Assembly (NCBI GenBank): GCA_027487735.1
Contig: JAIYDA010000084.1
Coordinates: forward strand, 1 to 53,839
Source of the DNA: Planctomycetaceae bacterium
Lineage (GTDB): Bacteria > Planctomycetota > Phycisphaerae > Phycisphaerales > UBA1924
Direction: 5' to 3'
Length of the DNA stretch: 53,839 nt
This document shows, piece after piece, positions 25,185-34,202 of the stretch; position 1 is the first letter of the stretch, and every line of letters begins with the position of its first letter. A model generated the notes under the pieces. It had not been told where the DNA came from, did not search any database, and was given only the letters and a program-made list of their open reading frames with translations. The position numbers were made by a program, and so were the translations under genes.

Positions 25185-26273
25185 ATGCCTTCGCAACCTC
25201 ATGCCATTGGCGGACTTCGGGCTCTTCGCACTCTGGCGTGCGTTGGTGTGTGCTGCACAGGCACTGTCGCACTCGCCCAGCCCTGCGACCCGGTCGTGCT
25301 CGTCGACAACGGCGGGTTTGAGGCACCGGTGCTGGCGCAGCCTGGGTTGTTCAGCACGGTGCCCGCGGGGTGGACGGCGGGCGGGCGCATCGCGGGGATG
25401 CATCGGGGGTTCACGACGCCCGACGTGCCGGTGCCCCTCATCGGCGAGCAGTTTGCGGTGGTGAAGATGTCGGACGCGGCGTCGATGGACCGGGCGTTTG
25501 TCGTGCCGTTTGCAGCAAGCTGCGTGGTCGATGTGTCGTTCGCGACGCGCGTGGGCGCGGAGAGCACCGACGCGGTGGTGCGGTTGCGCACCGCTGCGAA
25601 CGGGGCCACGGGGACGGCGATTCTGCTGGGTGAGGCGCGCAGCGTTGCGAGCCCGGGGTGGACGACGTATGCGATCAACATGGTGCTGACGGCGGCGGGG
25701 CCCGCGACGGTGTCGCTCGGGAGCCTTGGGCCATCTTCGGCGTACTTTGACGACGTGCGGCTGCGGCTGCGGCGCGATGCGCACCCGCTGCAACTTGAGC
25801 TTACCGAGGCGCGCACGCCCGAGGGACGCACCGCGCGGCTTGACGTGCTGCTGGGGGGTGAGCCGCCTGTGGCGGTGCGCTGGCAGCACCAGGTCGAGCC
25901 TGGGGTGTTTGTCGATGTGGCGGACGGCGTGCTGGCGGGCGTGGGGAACGTGAGCGGGGCTGCGAGCACCACGCTGCTGCTGACGGCGCTGCGGCCCGGC
26001 GTGCACACGTTTCGTGCGGTGGCGACGAATGCGTGCGGCGAGAGCGCGTCGCCTGGGGTGCCTGTGGTGGTGCAGGAGTGCTCGGGGCTGGACTTCAATA
26101 ACGACGGGATTTTTCCCAGCGATGAGGACCTGGTGGACTTTTTGCGAGTGCTGGCAGGCGGGGCGTGCAGCACGGAGGCGTGCAACAGCATCGACTTCAA
26201 TGCCGACGGGATCTTTCCGGCGGATGAGGATTTGCTCGCGTTTTTGCGGGTGCTGGCGGGGGAGGCGTGCTGA
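25185..26273 (+). CDS. Secreted DUF642-like protein with Cys-bracketed tail (tailed protein 6)
   Basis: 362 residues; signal peptide ends GTVALAQ. The body opens PVVLVDNGGFEAPVL, similar to tailed protein 4, and has the AVVKMSDAASMDRAF and AYFDDVRLRLRR patterns of a CBM-like jelly-roll, followed by an Ig-like section ending VATNACGESASPG. Residues 299-362 form the double tail with linker STEA. It is the most divergent tail: IFPSDED and IFPADED replace LFPDD, and the first unit starts CSGLDF. No Shine-Dalgarno; a CT-rich leader (CGTTCCCC repeats) precedes the ATG, and the 116-bp element lies upstream. Confidence 0.87.
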   Translation: MPSQPHAIGGLRALRTLACVGVCCTGTVALAQPCDPVVLVDNGGFEAPVLAQPGLFSTVPAGWTAGGRIAGMHRGFTTPDVPVPLIGEQFAVVKMSDAASMDRAFVVPFAASCVVDVSFATRVGAESTDAVVRLRTAANGATGTAILLGEARSVASPGWTTYAINMVLTAAGPATVSLGSLGPSSAYFDDVRLRLRRDAHPLQLELTEARTPEGRTARLDVLLGGEPPVAVRWQHQVEPGVFVDVADGVLAGVGNVSGAASTTLLLTALRPGVHTFRAVATNACGESASPGVPVVVQECSGLDFNNDGIFPSDEDLVDFLRVLAGGACSTEACNSIDFNADGIFPADEDLLAFLRVLAGEAC

Positions 26274-26461
26274 GGGTGTGAGCTTGGGAAGACTGCGTGA
26301 CGGGGAGGCCATGCCGCAATTGGGGCAATCTGGGGGAATGACGAACGGGCAGCACGGCTTTGCTTGCAAAGGCGGCAGGATCGTGTAGGTTGGTGGCGTT
26401 GAGAGCGGAACTTGAGGCTGGGCGGCTTGTTGAGCCCGGCTGTCCGCCAGAAAGGCCTGTC

Positions 26462-27040
26462 ATGCGCTGCGCTGCGGTTGTCGTTTCGATGTCGGTTGTG
26501 GGTGCTTTGGTGTGCGGGGAGGCGTCGGGGGCGATTCTGGAGTTTGATCTGGTGGGGCGGGCGGGTGCGGGGCTGCTGCCTGGGAATGAGCTGCACAGCG
26601 TGACGGGGGCTGCGGGCACGGGGGGCGAGATTCAGACGGGGATCAAGTTCAACGATGTGACGAACGAGCTCGCGATTGCTGTTGGGTGGGGCTCGTTCTT
26701 TGGGTTTGATGGGCAGCTCACGGGCAACGCGACGGTGATGCACGTGCACGGCCCGGCGGACATCAACAGCACGGCGGGCGTGCAGATTGGGCTGGACAAC
26801 CTGCCCGGGTTTGCGCCGTTTGCCAATGGCGGCTGTTATGTGGGCACTGTGACGCTGAGCAGCGCGCAGGCGCAGAGCTTGCTGGCGGGGCTGCTGTACA
26901 TCAATGTGCACACGAGCCAGAACGGGCAGGGGGAGCTACGCGGGAACATGGTGCTCGTGCCGACGCCTGGGGTGGGCGCGATGGCGGGGTTGATGGGCAT
27001 GGCGATGGTGGGACGGAGGAGGCGCGGGCCGGGGCGCTAG
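26462..27040 (+). CDS. CHRD-domain secreted protein with PEP-CTERM-like end
   Basis: 192 residues. AAAGG Shine-Dalgarno before the ATG; signal peptide ends CGEASGA. The body is a CHRD (chordin-like) domain: AIAVGWGSFFGFDG, MHVHGPADINSTAGV, LLYINVHTSQNGQGELRGN, the last being the hallmark of the domain. CHRD domains are of unclear function in bacteria. The end PTPGVGAMAGLMGMAMVGRR is a PEP-CTERM-like tail (Thr-Pro, membrane helix, Arg cluster), without the Cys tail. Placed among tailed proteins, it shows that the two sorting types share a neighbourhood. Confidence 0.9.
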   Translation: MRCAAVVVSMSVVGALVCGEASGAILEFDLVGRAGAGLLPGNELHSVTGAAGTGGEIQTGIKFNDVTNELAIAVGWGSFFGFDGQLTGNATVMHVHGPADINSTAGVQIGLDNLPGFAPFANGGCYVGTVTLSSAQAQSLLAGLLYINVHTSQNGQGELRGNMVLVPTPGVGAMAGLMGMAMVGRRRRGPGR

Positions 27041-27116
27041 GCTCAGCTCGCGGGTGGTGGTGGTGGTCGTTCGGAGGCATTGGAGCAAATCGCACGTCTG
27101 CTTTGGAGGTGTTCTC

Positions 27117-28562
27117 ATGCGCACTGCGTCTTTCTCGTTGCCTGCGGGCAGGGCCTTTGTTTCTGCGGTGGTGTCGGTGGCGGCCCTCGTGGCGAGCGTG
27201 GGGCACGCGCAGACGGTGCGGAACGCGGCGGTGGTGCTGAAGGAGGGCGATGCGATTTTGGGGAGCACGGTGTCGTCGCTGGGTGAGCCCTTTACCAATA
27301 GCCTTGGGAACGTGGGCTTCGTGTACTCGACGGCGGCGGCGGACCGGGGCATCTTCATCGGGAACTCGTCGATCTTCGACGACACGGTGCAGATCACGTA
27401 CAGCGGCGGTGAGGCGACGATGGGCATCAGCGATGCGGGCGGGTTTGCCTATAGCCCATCGGTGGGTGGCAACGACAGCGTGGTGACGCACCTTGGCGTG
27501 CTCGTGAGCGAAGGCAACCCAGCACCCGTGACCCCGGCGCAGTTCACGAGCTTTGCGAGCAGGCCCCGCATGGTGGCGAACGGGAGCGTGGCGTGGATCG
27601 GCGGCGTGGCGAACACGGCGGGCGGCGCGACGGCCGCGCGGGTGATGTACCTCAATCGCTTGCCTGGCGACCCGGCGAACACGTCGGAGTTGCTGCGCGG
27701 TGGGCAGACGATCTCGGGAGCGACGATCGCGGCGAGCGGCGTGACGTTTACGTATGACATCAGCGACAACGCGTCGCAGTATGTGAACGTCGTGACGTTC
27801 ACGGGGTCGACGGCGACGGACGCCGGGGTGATTCGCAACGCCGGGACGATCGTGATGCGCGAGGGCTCTCCCACGGGGGATGGCGACAACTGGCAGGGGT
27901 TTGGGGCGGTGGGCGTGAACGACGTGGGGGTGTGGCTCGTGACGGGCGACACCGACGGGCCGACGAGCAGCGACACGTTTGTCGCGATCGATGGCGAGAT
28001 CGTGCTGCGCGAGGGAGAGTTCATCGACAGCGGCCCGGTGGGCTCGACGATCAGCGCGGCGAGCATCTCTCAGCAAGGGAAGGTGGCGTTCATCGCGGTG
28101 GTGGGCGGCGTCGAGACGCTCGTGACGGGCAAGGCGGACACGCTGAACGCGATCACTGCGGAGACGCTGGCGCAGGTGGGCGACTTGCTGGACTTCAACG
28201 CCGATGGGGTGGGCGACGCGACGCTGGACAACTTCCTCGCGAGCAACACGGTTGCGCCGGGGCTGGACCTGGCGGACGACGGGCGCGTCTTTGCTCGCTG
28301 CACCATCACGCCCACGAATGGGACGCCCGTGGATGCGATCGTGCGGTTCTCGCTGCCGTCTGCGTGCGACAGCATCGACTTCAACGGCGATGGGCTGTTT
28401 CCGGATGACACGGATCTCATCGACTTCCTGTCGGTGCTTGCGGGTGGCCCGTGCAGCACGAACCTGTGCAACGACATCGACTTCAATAACGACGGGCTGT
28501 TTCCGGATGACCTGGACCTGCTGACCTTCTTGCTCGTGCTCGCGGGCGGGCGGTGTGAGTGA
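27117..28562 (+). CDS. Secreted repeat protein with Cys-bracketed tail (tailed protein 7)
   Basis: 481 residues; start set by GGAGG nine bases upstream; signal peptide ends GHAQ. The body is built of repeats of the G-x-x-x-x-[IV]-N-x-x-G-x-V-x-F/W kind, e.g. NSLGNVGFVYSTAA, ISDAGGFAYSPSV, MVANGSVAWIGGV, VNDVGVWLVTGD, and the end EGEFIDSG; this is like the planctomycete proteins with tandem N-x-x-G repeats and a choice of anchor (DUF7453-like). Function unknown. Residues 417-480 are the double tail with linker STNL and a final Glu. Its DNA continues into a 3' flank shared with the gene at 28815. Confidence 0.87.
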   Translation: MRTASFSLPAGRAFVSAVVSVAALVASVGHAQTVRNAAVVLKEGDAILGSTVSSLGEPFTNSLGNVGFVYSTAAADRGIFIGNSSIFDDTVQITYSGGEATMGISDAGGFAYSPSVGGNDSVVTHLGVLVSEGNPAPVTPAQFTSFASRPRMVANGSVAWIGGVANTAGGATAARVMYLNRLPGDPANTSELLRGGQTISGATIAASGVTFTYDISDNASQYVNVVTFTGSTATDAGVIRNAGTIVMREGSPTGDGDNWQGFGAVGVNDVGVWLVTGDTDGPTSSDTFVAIDGEIVLREGEFIDSGPVGSTISAASISQQGKVAFIAVVGGVETLVTGKADTLNAITAETLAQVGDLLDFNADGVGDATLDNFLASNTVAPGLDLADDGRVFARCTITPTNGTPVDAIVRFSLPSACDSIDFNGDGLFPDDTDLIDFLSVLAGGPCSTNLCNDIDFNNDGLFPDDLDLLTFLLVLAGGRCE

Positions 28563-28622
28563 GGGTGGGGTTTGGTTCGTGCAGGGGCTGACGGTGGGGC
28601 TTGCGACTGGGCTTGGTGCAAC
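28563..28622. repeat. 3' flank shared with the gene at 28815 (copy without expansion)
   Basis: Just past the stop of the 27117 gene, GAGTGAGGGTGGGGTTTGG and the next 20 bases match the region past the stop of the 28815 gene (31187-31228), with two differences. This copy has GGGCTTG-CGACTGGGCTTGG, where the other carries five 12-bp units. The shared flank shows that more than the coding tail was copied. Confidence 0.75.
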
Positions 28623-28814
28623 GAAACCACCACGACCAGGGGCCATCGTGCAAGTTTAGATGAGGGCGAGCCGCGTCATATAAAAACACTAAAGTCGTAT
28701 GATTTGGCTATCGAACGAACGAAAAATCCGCTATGTTGCGCTCTGGAGCGAGTGGGTCTCTTCGAAGGCTCAACGGGTTTTCCAGCCCATTTCCGTTCCA
28801 ACTGGAGCTGTCCA

Positions 28815-31190
28815 ATGCGAGTCAATTCTCGTTTGCCTTTGCAGCGTTGTGCGATGACTGCGGCGGTGATTGCGGCCTGCGCGAGCTTTCCCGCCCATGC
28901 CCAGTGGATTCCCAACTACCAGAACTTTACTGTCCAGCGACTCGGGCTCACTGGCCCAAGTCACACAGGAACCTCGGGCGAGCAGAATTCGTCGGTCGCT
29001 TTGTTCGCTCCGCTAGGCTTTGCAGCAGGCACGTCGAAGCGCTTCGTCGGCCCCGACGTGCGTGGGCTGGCAAGTTGGTCGTTCAACCCGAACACCGGAC
29101 TGTCGATTCAAACTGGCCTCACCACCCCTGCCCACACGGCATCCGACGGAACGCAGATCAGCCAGCCTCAGTTTTTAACGCCAAGCGGACACACTGCCGG
29201 TTATTCAGAGCGCAAGGCCGGGTTAGCGACTGGGCGGAACACCTGGGCGTTTAGCCCGGCAACGGGTCTGACGACCCCGACGGGGTTTACAACTGCATCG
29301 CACACTTCACCCTTGGGAAAGCAGGAGAGCGTGATTAGCTTCCAGAACGACGCAGGTGTGATTGCGGGATGGTCAGACCGATACCCGTCACTGAGTTCAC
29401 CGTCGTCGGAGTTTCGATCCGGTGCGAATACCTGGGTCTACAACCCCACAACGGGCCTGACCATCCAAACCGGTCTGGTGACGCCGGTGCATCTGACTCT
29501 CAACGGCGATTCGCTGAGCCTCAACACATTTCTCAACCAGGCAGGGCAAGTCTGCGGAGAGTCCATTCGGGTTTCAGCGACAAACCTCGACCTTGGCACT
29601 AATTCTTGGGTTTACAACCCCGCAACGGGTCAGACAGTCCAAACCGGACTCTTCGGACTGACCCACACAAACCCGCTCGGGTTTCAGAGGAGTTTCAACA
29701 CGGGCCAAAGCCAGAACGGTACCGTGACTGGTGTTTCGCTGCGTTACAACCAAGCAAGTGGGCAAAACGCGTGGACGTACTCGCCTGCGACCAACACCAC
29801 AACCGTGATTGGCCTCACTGGCCCAGACTACACGACTGTGCTGGGTTTCCAGTTCAGTCGGGGTGACTTGCTCAATGAGGCGGGCCAAGTTGCGGGCTCT
29901 TCACAAACGGCCCAAGAGTGGGCACCGGGATCTCGTAGCTCCCACACGTGGGCGTACTCCCCGGCAACAGGCACGACGGTTCGCACCGGCCTCCTGGGCG
30001 CGGCCTTCACCGCCCCAAACTCGCGGCATGAGAGCTTCAACCGCTTCCAAAGCGAGTCTGGGCAGATTGTTGGCGTTTCGCTGCGATTTCTGCCGTCAAG
30101 TGCGGCCAACGGCTACACCGCCTGGGCGTTCAATCCTGCAACTGGCGTCACGTCCCCGATTGGATTGTCGACCACTGGCTTTGTCGGCAGTTCAGGCTAC
30201 GCGTTCGTCATTCTCAACGGTCAGAACTCTTCGGGGCAAGTCTTCGGCGCCTCGTCTCTCATCACTGGCGTGAGCGGTCTCAACGGTGAAGCAACGTGGG
30301 TTTACCGGCCTTCATCCAACACGACCGTTCGCACTGGCCTGACTGGCGCGACCTACACAGGCCTCTCTGGCGAGCAGCGTAGTACCAACAACTTCCAGAA
30401 TGATGCCGGGCATGTTGCTGGTATGTCAGAGCGGTTGCAGTTTAGTTCGAGCAAGGGTTTCAACACCTGGGCCTTCAATCCCAGCACAGGCGTGACTGTC
30501 CAGACCGGGCTCACTGGTGCCTTCAACACCGGCGCAACCGGATACCAGTTCAGCGTCAACGAGTTTCAGAACGCGAGCGGAGTAGTCGCGGGTTACTCCC
30601 AGCGCATTTCCTTTGCGACCACGGTCTATGGTCAAGACGCTTGGTACTTTGACCCCGCGACCGGCATCACCCATCCCGTCATAGGCAGCATTCGCACAAG
30701 TGATGCCGCGACGTATTCGCAGGCGAGAGTCCTCACCGCCGACGGCTTCATGCTGGGCCAGTATCGCCTCTATCTCAGCGGTGGGACGAGCCAGCTGCGA
30801 GCATTTGCATTCCGACCGGACCTGGGCTTTACTGACCTTGGTAGCCTGGCGAGCGGCGGACTGACCTCAAACGGTTGGAGCAACCTTGCGGATGTAAACT
30901 CTGCAGATGACTTCCGCGCGGTGGTTGGAACTGGTTTGGTGACCGGGCAGACTCTGGGCCAGAGCGCGTTTCTCATGAAGCGCCCGACAGGGTGTGACTC
31001 CATCGACTTCAACAACGACGGGCTCTTTCCTGACGACCAAGACCTCATCGATCTGCTCACCGTCCTCGCGGGCGGCGCGTGCAGCACGGGCACGTGCAGC
31101 GACATCGACTTCAACAACGACGGGCTCTTTCCAGATGACAGCGACCTCATCACGTTCCTGCGCGTGCTGGCGGGCGGGTTGTGTGAGTGA
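28815..31190 (+). CDS. Large secreted tandem W-x-[FY]-x-P repeat protein with Cys-bracketed tail (tailed protein 8)
   Basis: 791 residues; GGAG Shine-Dalgarno; signal peptide ends ASFPAHAQ. Residues about 30-640 hold about 11 repeats of roughly 60-65 residues; each has W-x-[FY]-[NS]-P-x-T (e.g. WSFNPNTG, WVYNPTTG, WAYSPATG, WAFNPSTG), then [TVI]-GL-T-x-x-x-x-[TY]-x-T, then FQN-x-x-G-x-V-x-G-x-S. Then comes a HAF/DUF3466-like part (LRAFAFRPDLGFTDLGSLAS). Residues 727-790 are the tail (linker STGT). Body codons are less GC-rich than the tail DNA, which itself matches the gene at 22247 almost perfectly over about 65 bp. An AT-rich stretch at 28674-28703 (TATGAT) may hold its promoter. Confidence 0.9.
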   Translation: MRVNSRLPLQRCAMTAAVIAACASFPAHAQWIPNYQNFTVQRLGLTGPSHTGTSGEQNSSVALFAPLGFAAGTSKRFVGPDVRGLASWSFNPNTGLSIQTGLTTPAHTASDGTQISQPQFLTPSGHTAGYSERKAGLATGRNTWAFSPATGLTTPTGFTTASHTSPLGKQESVISFQNDAGVIAGWSDRYPSLSSPSSEFRSGANTWVYNPTTGLTIQTGLVTPVHLTLNGDSLSLNTFLNQAGQVCGESIRVSATNLDLGTNSWVYNPATGQTVQTGLFGLTHTNPLGFQRSFNTGQSQNGTVTGVSLRYNQASGQNAWTYSPATNTTTVIGLTGPDYTTVLGFQFSRGDLLNEAGQVAGSSQTAQEWAPGSRSSHTWAYSPATGTTVRTGLLGAAFTAPNSRHESFNRFQSESGQIVGVSLRFLPSSAANGYTAWAFNPATGVTSPIGLSTTGFVGSSGYAFVILNGQNSSGQVFGASSLITGVSGLNGEATWVYRPSSNTTVRTGLTGATYTGLSGEQRSTNNFQNDAGHVAGMSERLQFSSSKGFNTWAFNPSTGVTVQTGLTGAFNTGATGYQFSVNEFQNASGVVAGYSQRISFATTVYGQDAWYFDPATGITHPVIGSIRTSDAATYSQARVLTADGFMLGQYRLYLSGGTSQLRAFAFRPDLGFTDLGSLASGGLTSNGWSNLADVNSADDFRAVVGTGLVTGQTLGQSAFLMKRPTGCDSIDFNNDGLFPDDQDLIDLLTVLAGGACSTGTCSDIDFNNDGLFPDDSDLITFLRVLAGGLCE

Positions 31191-31222
31191 GGGTGGGGTT
31201 TGGCTCGTGCCGGGGCTGACGC

Positions 31223-31282
31223 CTGGGCTTCCGGCTGGGCTTCCGGCTGGGCTTCCGGCTGGGCTTCCGGCTGGGCTTCCGG
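31223..31282. repeat. 12-bp tandem repeat (CTGGGCTTCCGG)5
   Basis: Five perfect units lie 32 bp past the stop of the gene at 28815. In the homologous flank of the 27117 gene the same place holds a single divergent unit, so the array expanded after the flank was copied. Confidence 0.9.
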
Positions 31283-31375
31283 CTGGGGCTTGGTGCCAAG
31301 GCGAGCGGCTTGCCTGCTTGGGGGCGCCAAGCCTTGGGCTCGCTTGGGTTGAGGCAGCCGCTACGATGGGCACCT

Positions 31376-31924
31376 ATGGCATGGATTACCAAGAACAGCG
31401 GCGGGGCGAAGATCGAGCGGCGGAGCGAGCCTTATCTCACTGCGGCGATGCAGGAGAAGCTTCGCGCGAACGTGCTGCCGCGGTATGAGACGACGATGGG
31501 TGCGCTGCTGCCCACGCTGCACGAGGTGCAGCATGCGTATGGCTGGATTCCGGCGCAGGCGATGATGGAGATCGCGGCGTTTTTGAGCATCAAGCCCGCG
31601 GACGTGATCGACACGGCGACGTTCTATGAGGAGTATTGGACGAAGCCCAAGGGGAAGTTTTTGATCCAGGTGTGCCGGAGCATTGCGTGCGAGTTCTGCG
31701 GGCATGAGAAGATCACGCAGGCGGTGCGGGAGAAGCTGGGGATTGAGGTGGGCGAGACGACCGACGACGGGATGTTCACGCTGATTGAGCTGGAGTGCCT
31801 GGGGAGCTGCGGGACGGCACCGGTGGCGCTGGTGAACGAGCACCTGGAAGAGAACATCACGCCCGCGCGGGTGATGCAGGTGATTGATGAGGTGCGGGCT
31901 GGGAAGTGGGATGGGTACCACTGA
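31376..31924 (+). CDS. nuoE: NADH-quinone oxidoreductase subunit E (24-kDa, 2Fe-2S)
   Basis: 182 residues, cytoplasmic face of complex I. The thioredoxin-like domain carries the [2Fe-2S] ligands Cys 100 and Cys 105 (VCRSIACEFCG) and Cys 141 and Cys 145 (ECLGSCGTAP). The N-terminal helical part (LPTLHEVQHAYGWIPAQAMM with FYEEYWT) fits the family. Length is the usual one. No nuoF, nuoG or other nuo gene is within reach, unlike the common operon; the nearest genes are secreted-protein genes. The start is the ATG at 31376 without a Shine-Dalgarno; a GTG/ATG further upstream would only add non-conserved residues. Confidence 0.92.
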   Translation: MAWITKNSGGAKIERRSEPYLTAAMQEKLRANVLPRYETTMGALLPTLHEVQHAYGWIPAQAMMEIAAFLSIKPADVIDTATFYEEYWTKPKGKFLIQVCRSIACEFCGHEKITQAVREKLGIEVGETTDDGMFTLIELECLGSCGTAPVALVNEHLEENITPARVMQVIDEVRAGKWDGYH

Positions 31925-32072
31925 GGTGGTGATGTGAGTGGGCTTGTGGGCAGGGACGCGTGCAGCCGCGACTGCGGGTTGATGCAGCCCCCAGGGCAGC
32001 GGCTGTGAGATTCTCGCCCTGCCTATCCTTTGCTCGGTGAGCGAACCTCTCACCCTTGCAAAGGAGGCGGGC

Positions 32073-34043
32073 GTGGCGATGGAAAAGCGGCTTGTATCGG
32101 TGCGGTGTGCGGTGGCCCTGACACTCCTGTGCTGTGGGCATGCGCTTGCGCAGTTGGTGCCCGGCACAATCAGCGGGACTGCCCGCGCGATGGCGAACGG
32201 CACGCAGTCGCAGACGGTCGCGTTGACGGCGTGGGGCATTCCAGCGTTCGCGACGGTACGTTGCGAGCCGCGGTTTGGGGGGCCTTCGGCGTTTTGCGAA
32301 GCCAATGCGACTTCCACCACGCAGCTGACGTTTCGCTTGGGTACCGACACGAGTGTTCCGTGCAACACCGGAGGGACGAGTTCGCAGATGAGTTTTCGGT
32401 TCGTGCAGAATCAACCTGGGAGTTGGCGGCTCACGCTGGTGTCGGGCATTGCGACAAACTACCGCATGTCGGTGCAGGGCCCGGGCGTTTCTCGCACGAT
32501 TTCGTTTGACTCGAACCCGGAGCCACCAGTGCGCTCGCTGGTCTCGACGAGCGGCGAACCGCAGACTTTTCTGGTGAACGCGTCGTGCTCGAACGGAAAT
32601 GGGCAGGTTGTGGGCACGATCGAGTTTGCGCCCTTGCAGCATGCTCACTTTGCACGCAGGGCGGGCAACACGCTGGGGCCTCGGTTTCAGCACGCGTTGT
32701 CGCCCGCGCTGGCAGAGTCGCCATGGAGCGATGACGATTTGACCTTTGTGGGGGTTGGCGGCCGCGATGGATCGGGCGAGTTCGTCAATCATGCGCTGCG
32801 TCTGGCGCCGCCATACACGGCGTGGGAGATCGCGACGGCAACGGCGAGCCCGTTCCCGTTTGCACCGCGTGCGGACCATGCGATGGTGGAAACGCCCAAT
32901 GGCACTTTGGTGACGGGCGGAAAGACCGCTGCCCTGGTGCTGTCTGGCGCGAGTTTTACTGGGGGGTGGGCCTCATTCACCAGCTTTGCGACGCCCACGG
33001 TGCCTGCGCGGGGTGGTCACACGTTGACACGAATGGAGAAGGTGCCCGGAGTTGGCGCAAATGGGCAGATCGTGATGATTGGCGGGTTTACAGACATTTC
33101 TGGCCCGCAGGCGGTGTATTCGCGGCTCGCGTATCGAGACGGCGGCGTTGGGTGGGAGGCCGTTTCGCAGCCTGCGAACATGCCGGCACGATTCGCGCAC
33201 GCGGCTGCGTATGACAAGCAGGGGATGCGGGTGGTGGTGTTCGGAGGATACGGGAACGATGGGTTTTTGGGGGACACCTGGGCGTGGAACGGCTTCGCGT
33301 TTACACGGATCGCGGCGCAGGGTCCTGGGCCGTCGCCTCGCTATTACCACACGATGCAGTGGGATGAGAGCCGCCGGGGTGTGCTGCTCGTGGGCGGAAG
33401 GAATAACTCGACGGTGTATGGCGACCAGTGGCTGCTGGCGGGTGATCGGTGGGAGCGCGTGGACGAGGACTTTCCCGGCGGGCCGCGCTGGGCGCACGCA
33501 GCGGCGACGAACGCGGATGGCACGATGATCGTGTGCGGAGGCTACCCAAACCTGTCGGACACGTGGGTGAGCACGCAGGCCCCGGTGATTCGGTCTCAGC
33601 CCTCAGCGGTGTTGGTGCAGCAGGGAGGGACGGCAGTGTTCGTGGTGCAAGCGCGCGGCACCGGTGTTTCGTACCGATGGCAGCGGAACGGCGAGGATGT
33701 GGCGAATGGCCCGCGCGTGAGCGGAGCCACGACAACAATCCTGACGCTGAGCGACGTGCAACCTGGCGATGCGGGTTCGCTGCGGTGCGTGCTCACGAAC
33801 CTGAGCGGCACGACCACGACCGATGTCGCGACGCTGAGCGTGGTCGATTGCGACTCGATCGACTTCAATCGCGATGGGTTGTTTCCGGATGACGCCGATC
33901 TGCTCGGGTTCATCACGCTGCTCGCGGGCGGCGAGTGCAGCACGGGCGACTGCAATGACGTCGACTTCAACAACGACGGGCTGTTTCCGGATGACACGGA
34001 TCTGGTGACGTTCCTGCGGGTGCTGGCGGGTGGGGATTGCTGA
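32073..34043 (+). CDS. Secreted Kelch-repeat and Ig-like protein with Cys-bracketed tail (tailed protein 9)
   Basis: About 656 residues. AGGAGG sits five bases before a GTG at 32073, which I take as the start; an ATG at 32079 is an alternative. Signal peptide ends GHALAQ. Residues about 230-480 are Kelch-like motifs (FAHAAAYDKQGMRVVVFGGY with DTWAWNG; YHTMQWDESRRGVLLVGG with DQWLLAG; WAHAAATNADGTMIVCGG), forming a beta-propeller. Residues about 500-590 are an Ig domain (VLVQQGGTAVFVVQARGTG, then YRWQRNGEDV and SLRCVLTN). Residues 593-656 are the double tail (linker STGD). Probably an extracellular binding protein. A hairpin after the gene ends transcription opposite to msrA. Confidence 0.88.
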   Translation: MAMEKRLVSVRCAVALTLLCCGHALAQLVPGTISGTARAMANGTQSQTVALTAWGIPAFATVRCEPRFGGPSAFCEANATSTTQLTFRLGTDTSVPCNTGGTSSQMSFRFVQNQPGSWRLTLVSGIATNYRMSVQGPGVSRTISFDSNPEPPVRSLVSTSGEPQTFLVNASCSNGNGQVVGTIEFAPLQHAHFARRAGNTLGPRFQHALSPALAESPWSDDDLTFVGVGGRDGSGEFVNHALRLAPPYTAWEIATATASPFPFAPRADHAMVETPNGTLVTGGKTAALVLSGASFTGGWASFTSFATPTVPARGGHTLTRMEKVPGVGANGQIVMIGGFTDISGPQAVYSRLAYRDGGVGWEAVSQPANMPARFAHAAAYDKQGMRVVVFGGYGNDGFLGDTWAWNGFAFTRIAAQGPGPSPRYYHTMQWDESRRGVLLVGGRNNSTVYGDQWLLAGDRWERVDEDFPGGPRWAHAAATNADGTMIVCGGYPNLSDTWVSTQAPVIRSQPSAVLVQQGGTAVFVVQARGTGVSYRWQRNGEDVANGPRVSGATTTILTLSDVQPGDAGSLRCVLTNLSGTTTTDVATLSVVDCDSIDFNRDGLFPDDADLLGFITLLAGGECSTGDCNDVDFNNDGLFPDDTDLVTFLRVLAGGDC

Positions 34044-34092
34044 GCACACGCGCTGCGATCGCGCACGCGAGCCAACTTGCGATGCAAGACAA

Positions 34093-34121
34093 CACCCCGC
34101 GCTGGGCTTCCCGGCGCGGGG
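34093..34121. terminator. Hairpin between convergent tailed protein 9 and msrA
   Basis: ACCCCGCGC (34093-34101) pairs perfectly with GCGCGGGGT (34113-34121) across an 11-nt loop. It lies 50 bp after the plus-strand stop and 81 bp after the msrA stop. T content follows on both sides (GTTGTT on the plus side and TGTTGTC on the minus side), so it may end both transcripts. Confidence 0.7.
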
Positions 34122-34202
34122 TGCGTTGTTGCGTGCTGGCATGATGGGCGGTGCTTGCGGCGGGCGCGGGGCGGTTGTGTTGTGGCTTTACTCAGGCTGG
34201 CT

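Noticed and set aside
25199-26911. 570-residue minus-strand open frame over the 25185 and 26462 genes
   Set aside because: Spans two good plus-strand genes and their gap; composition typical of a GC shadow.
28674-28703. Promoter (GTCATA / TATGAT) for the 28815 gene
   Set aside because: The -10 is good, but the -35 match is poor; mentioned in the gene entry and not called as a feature.
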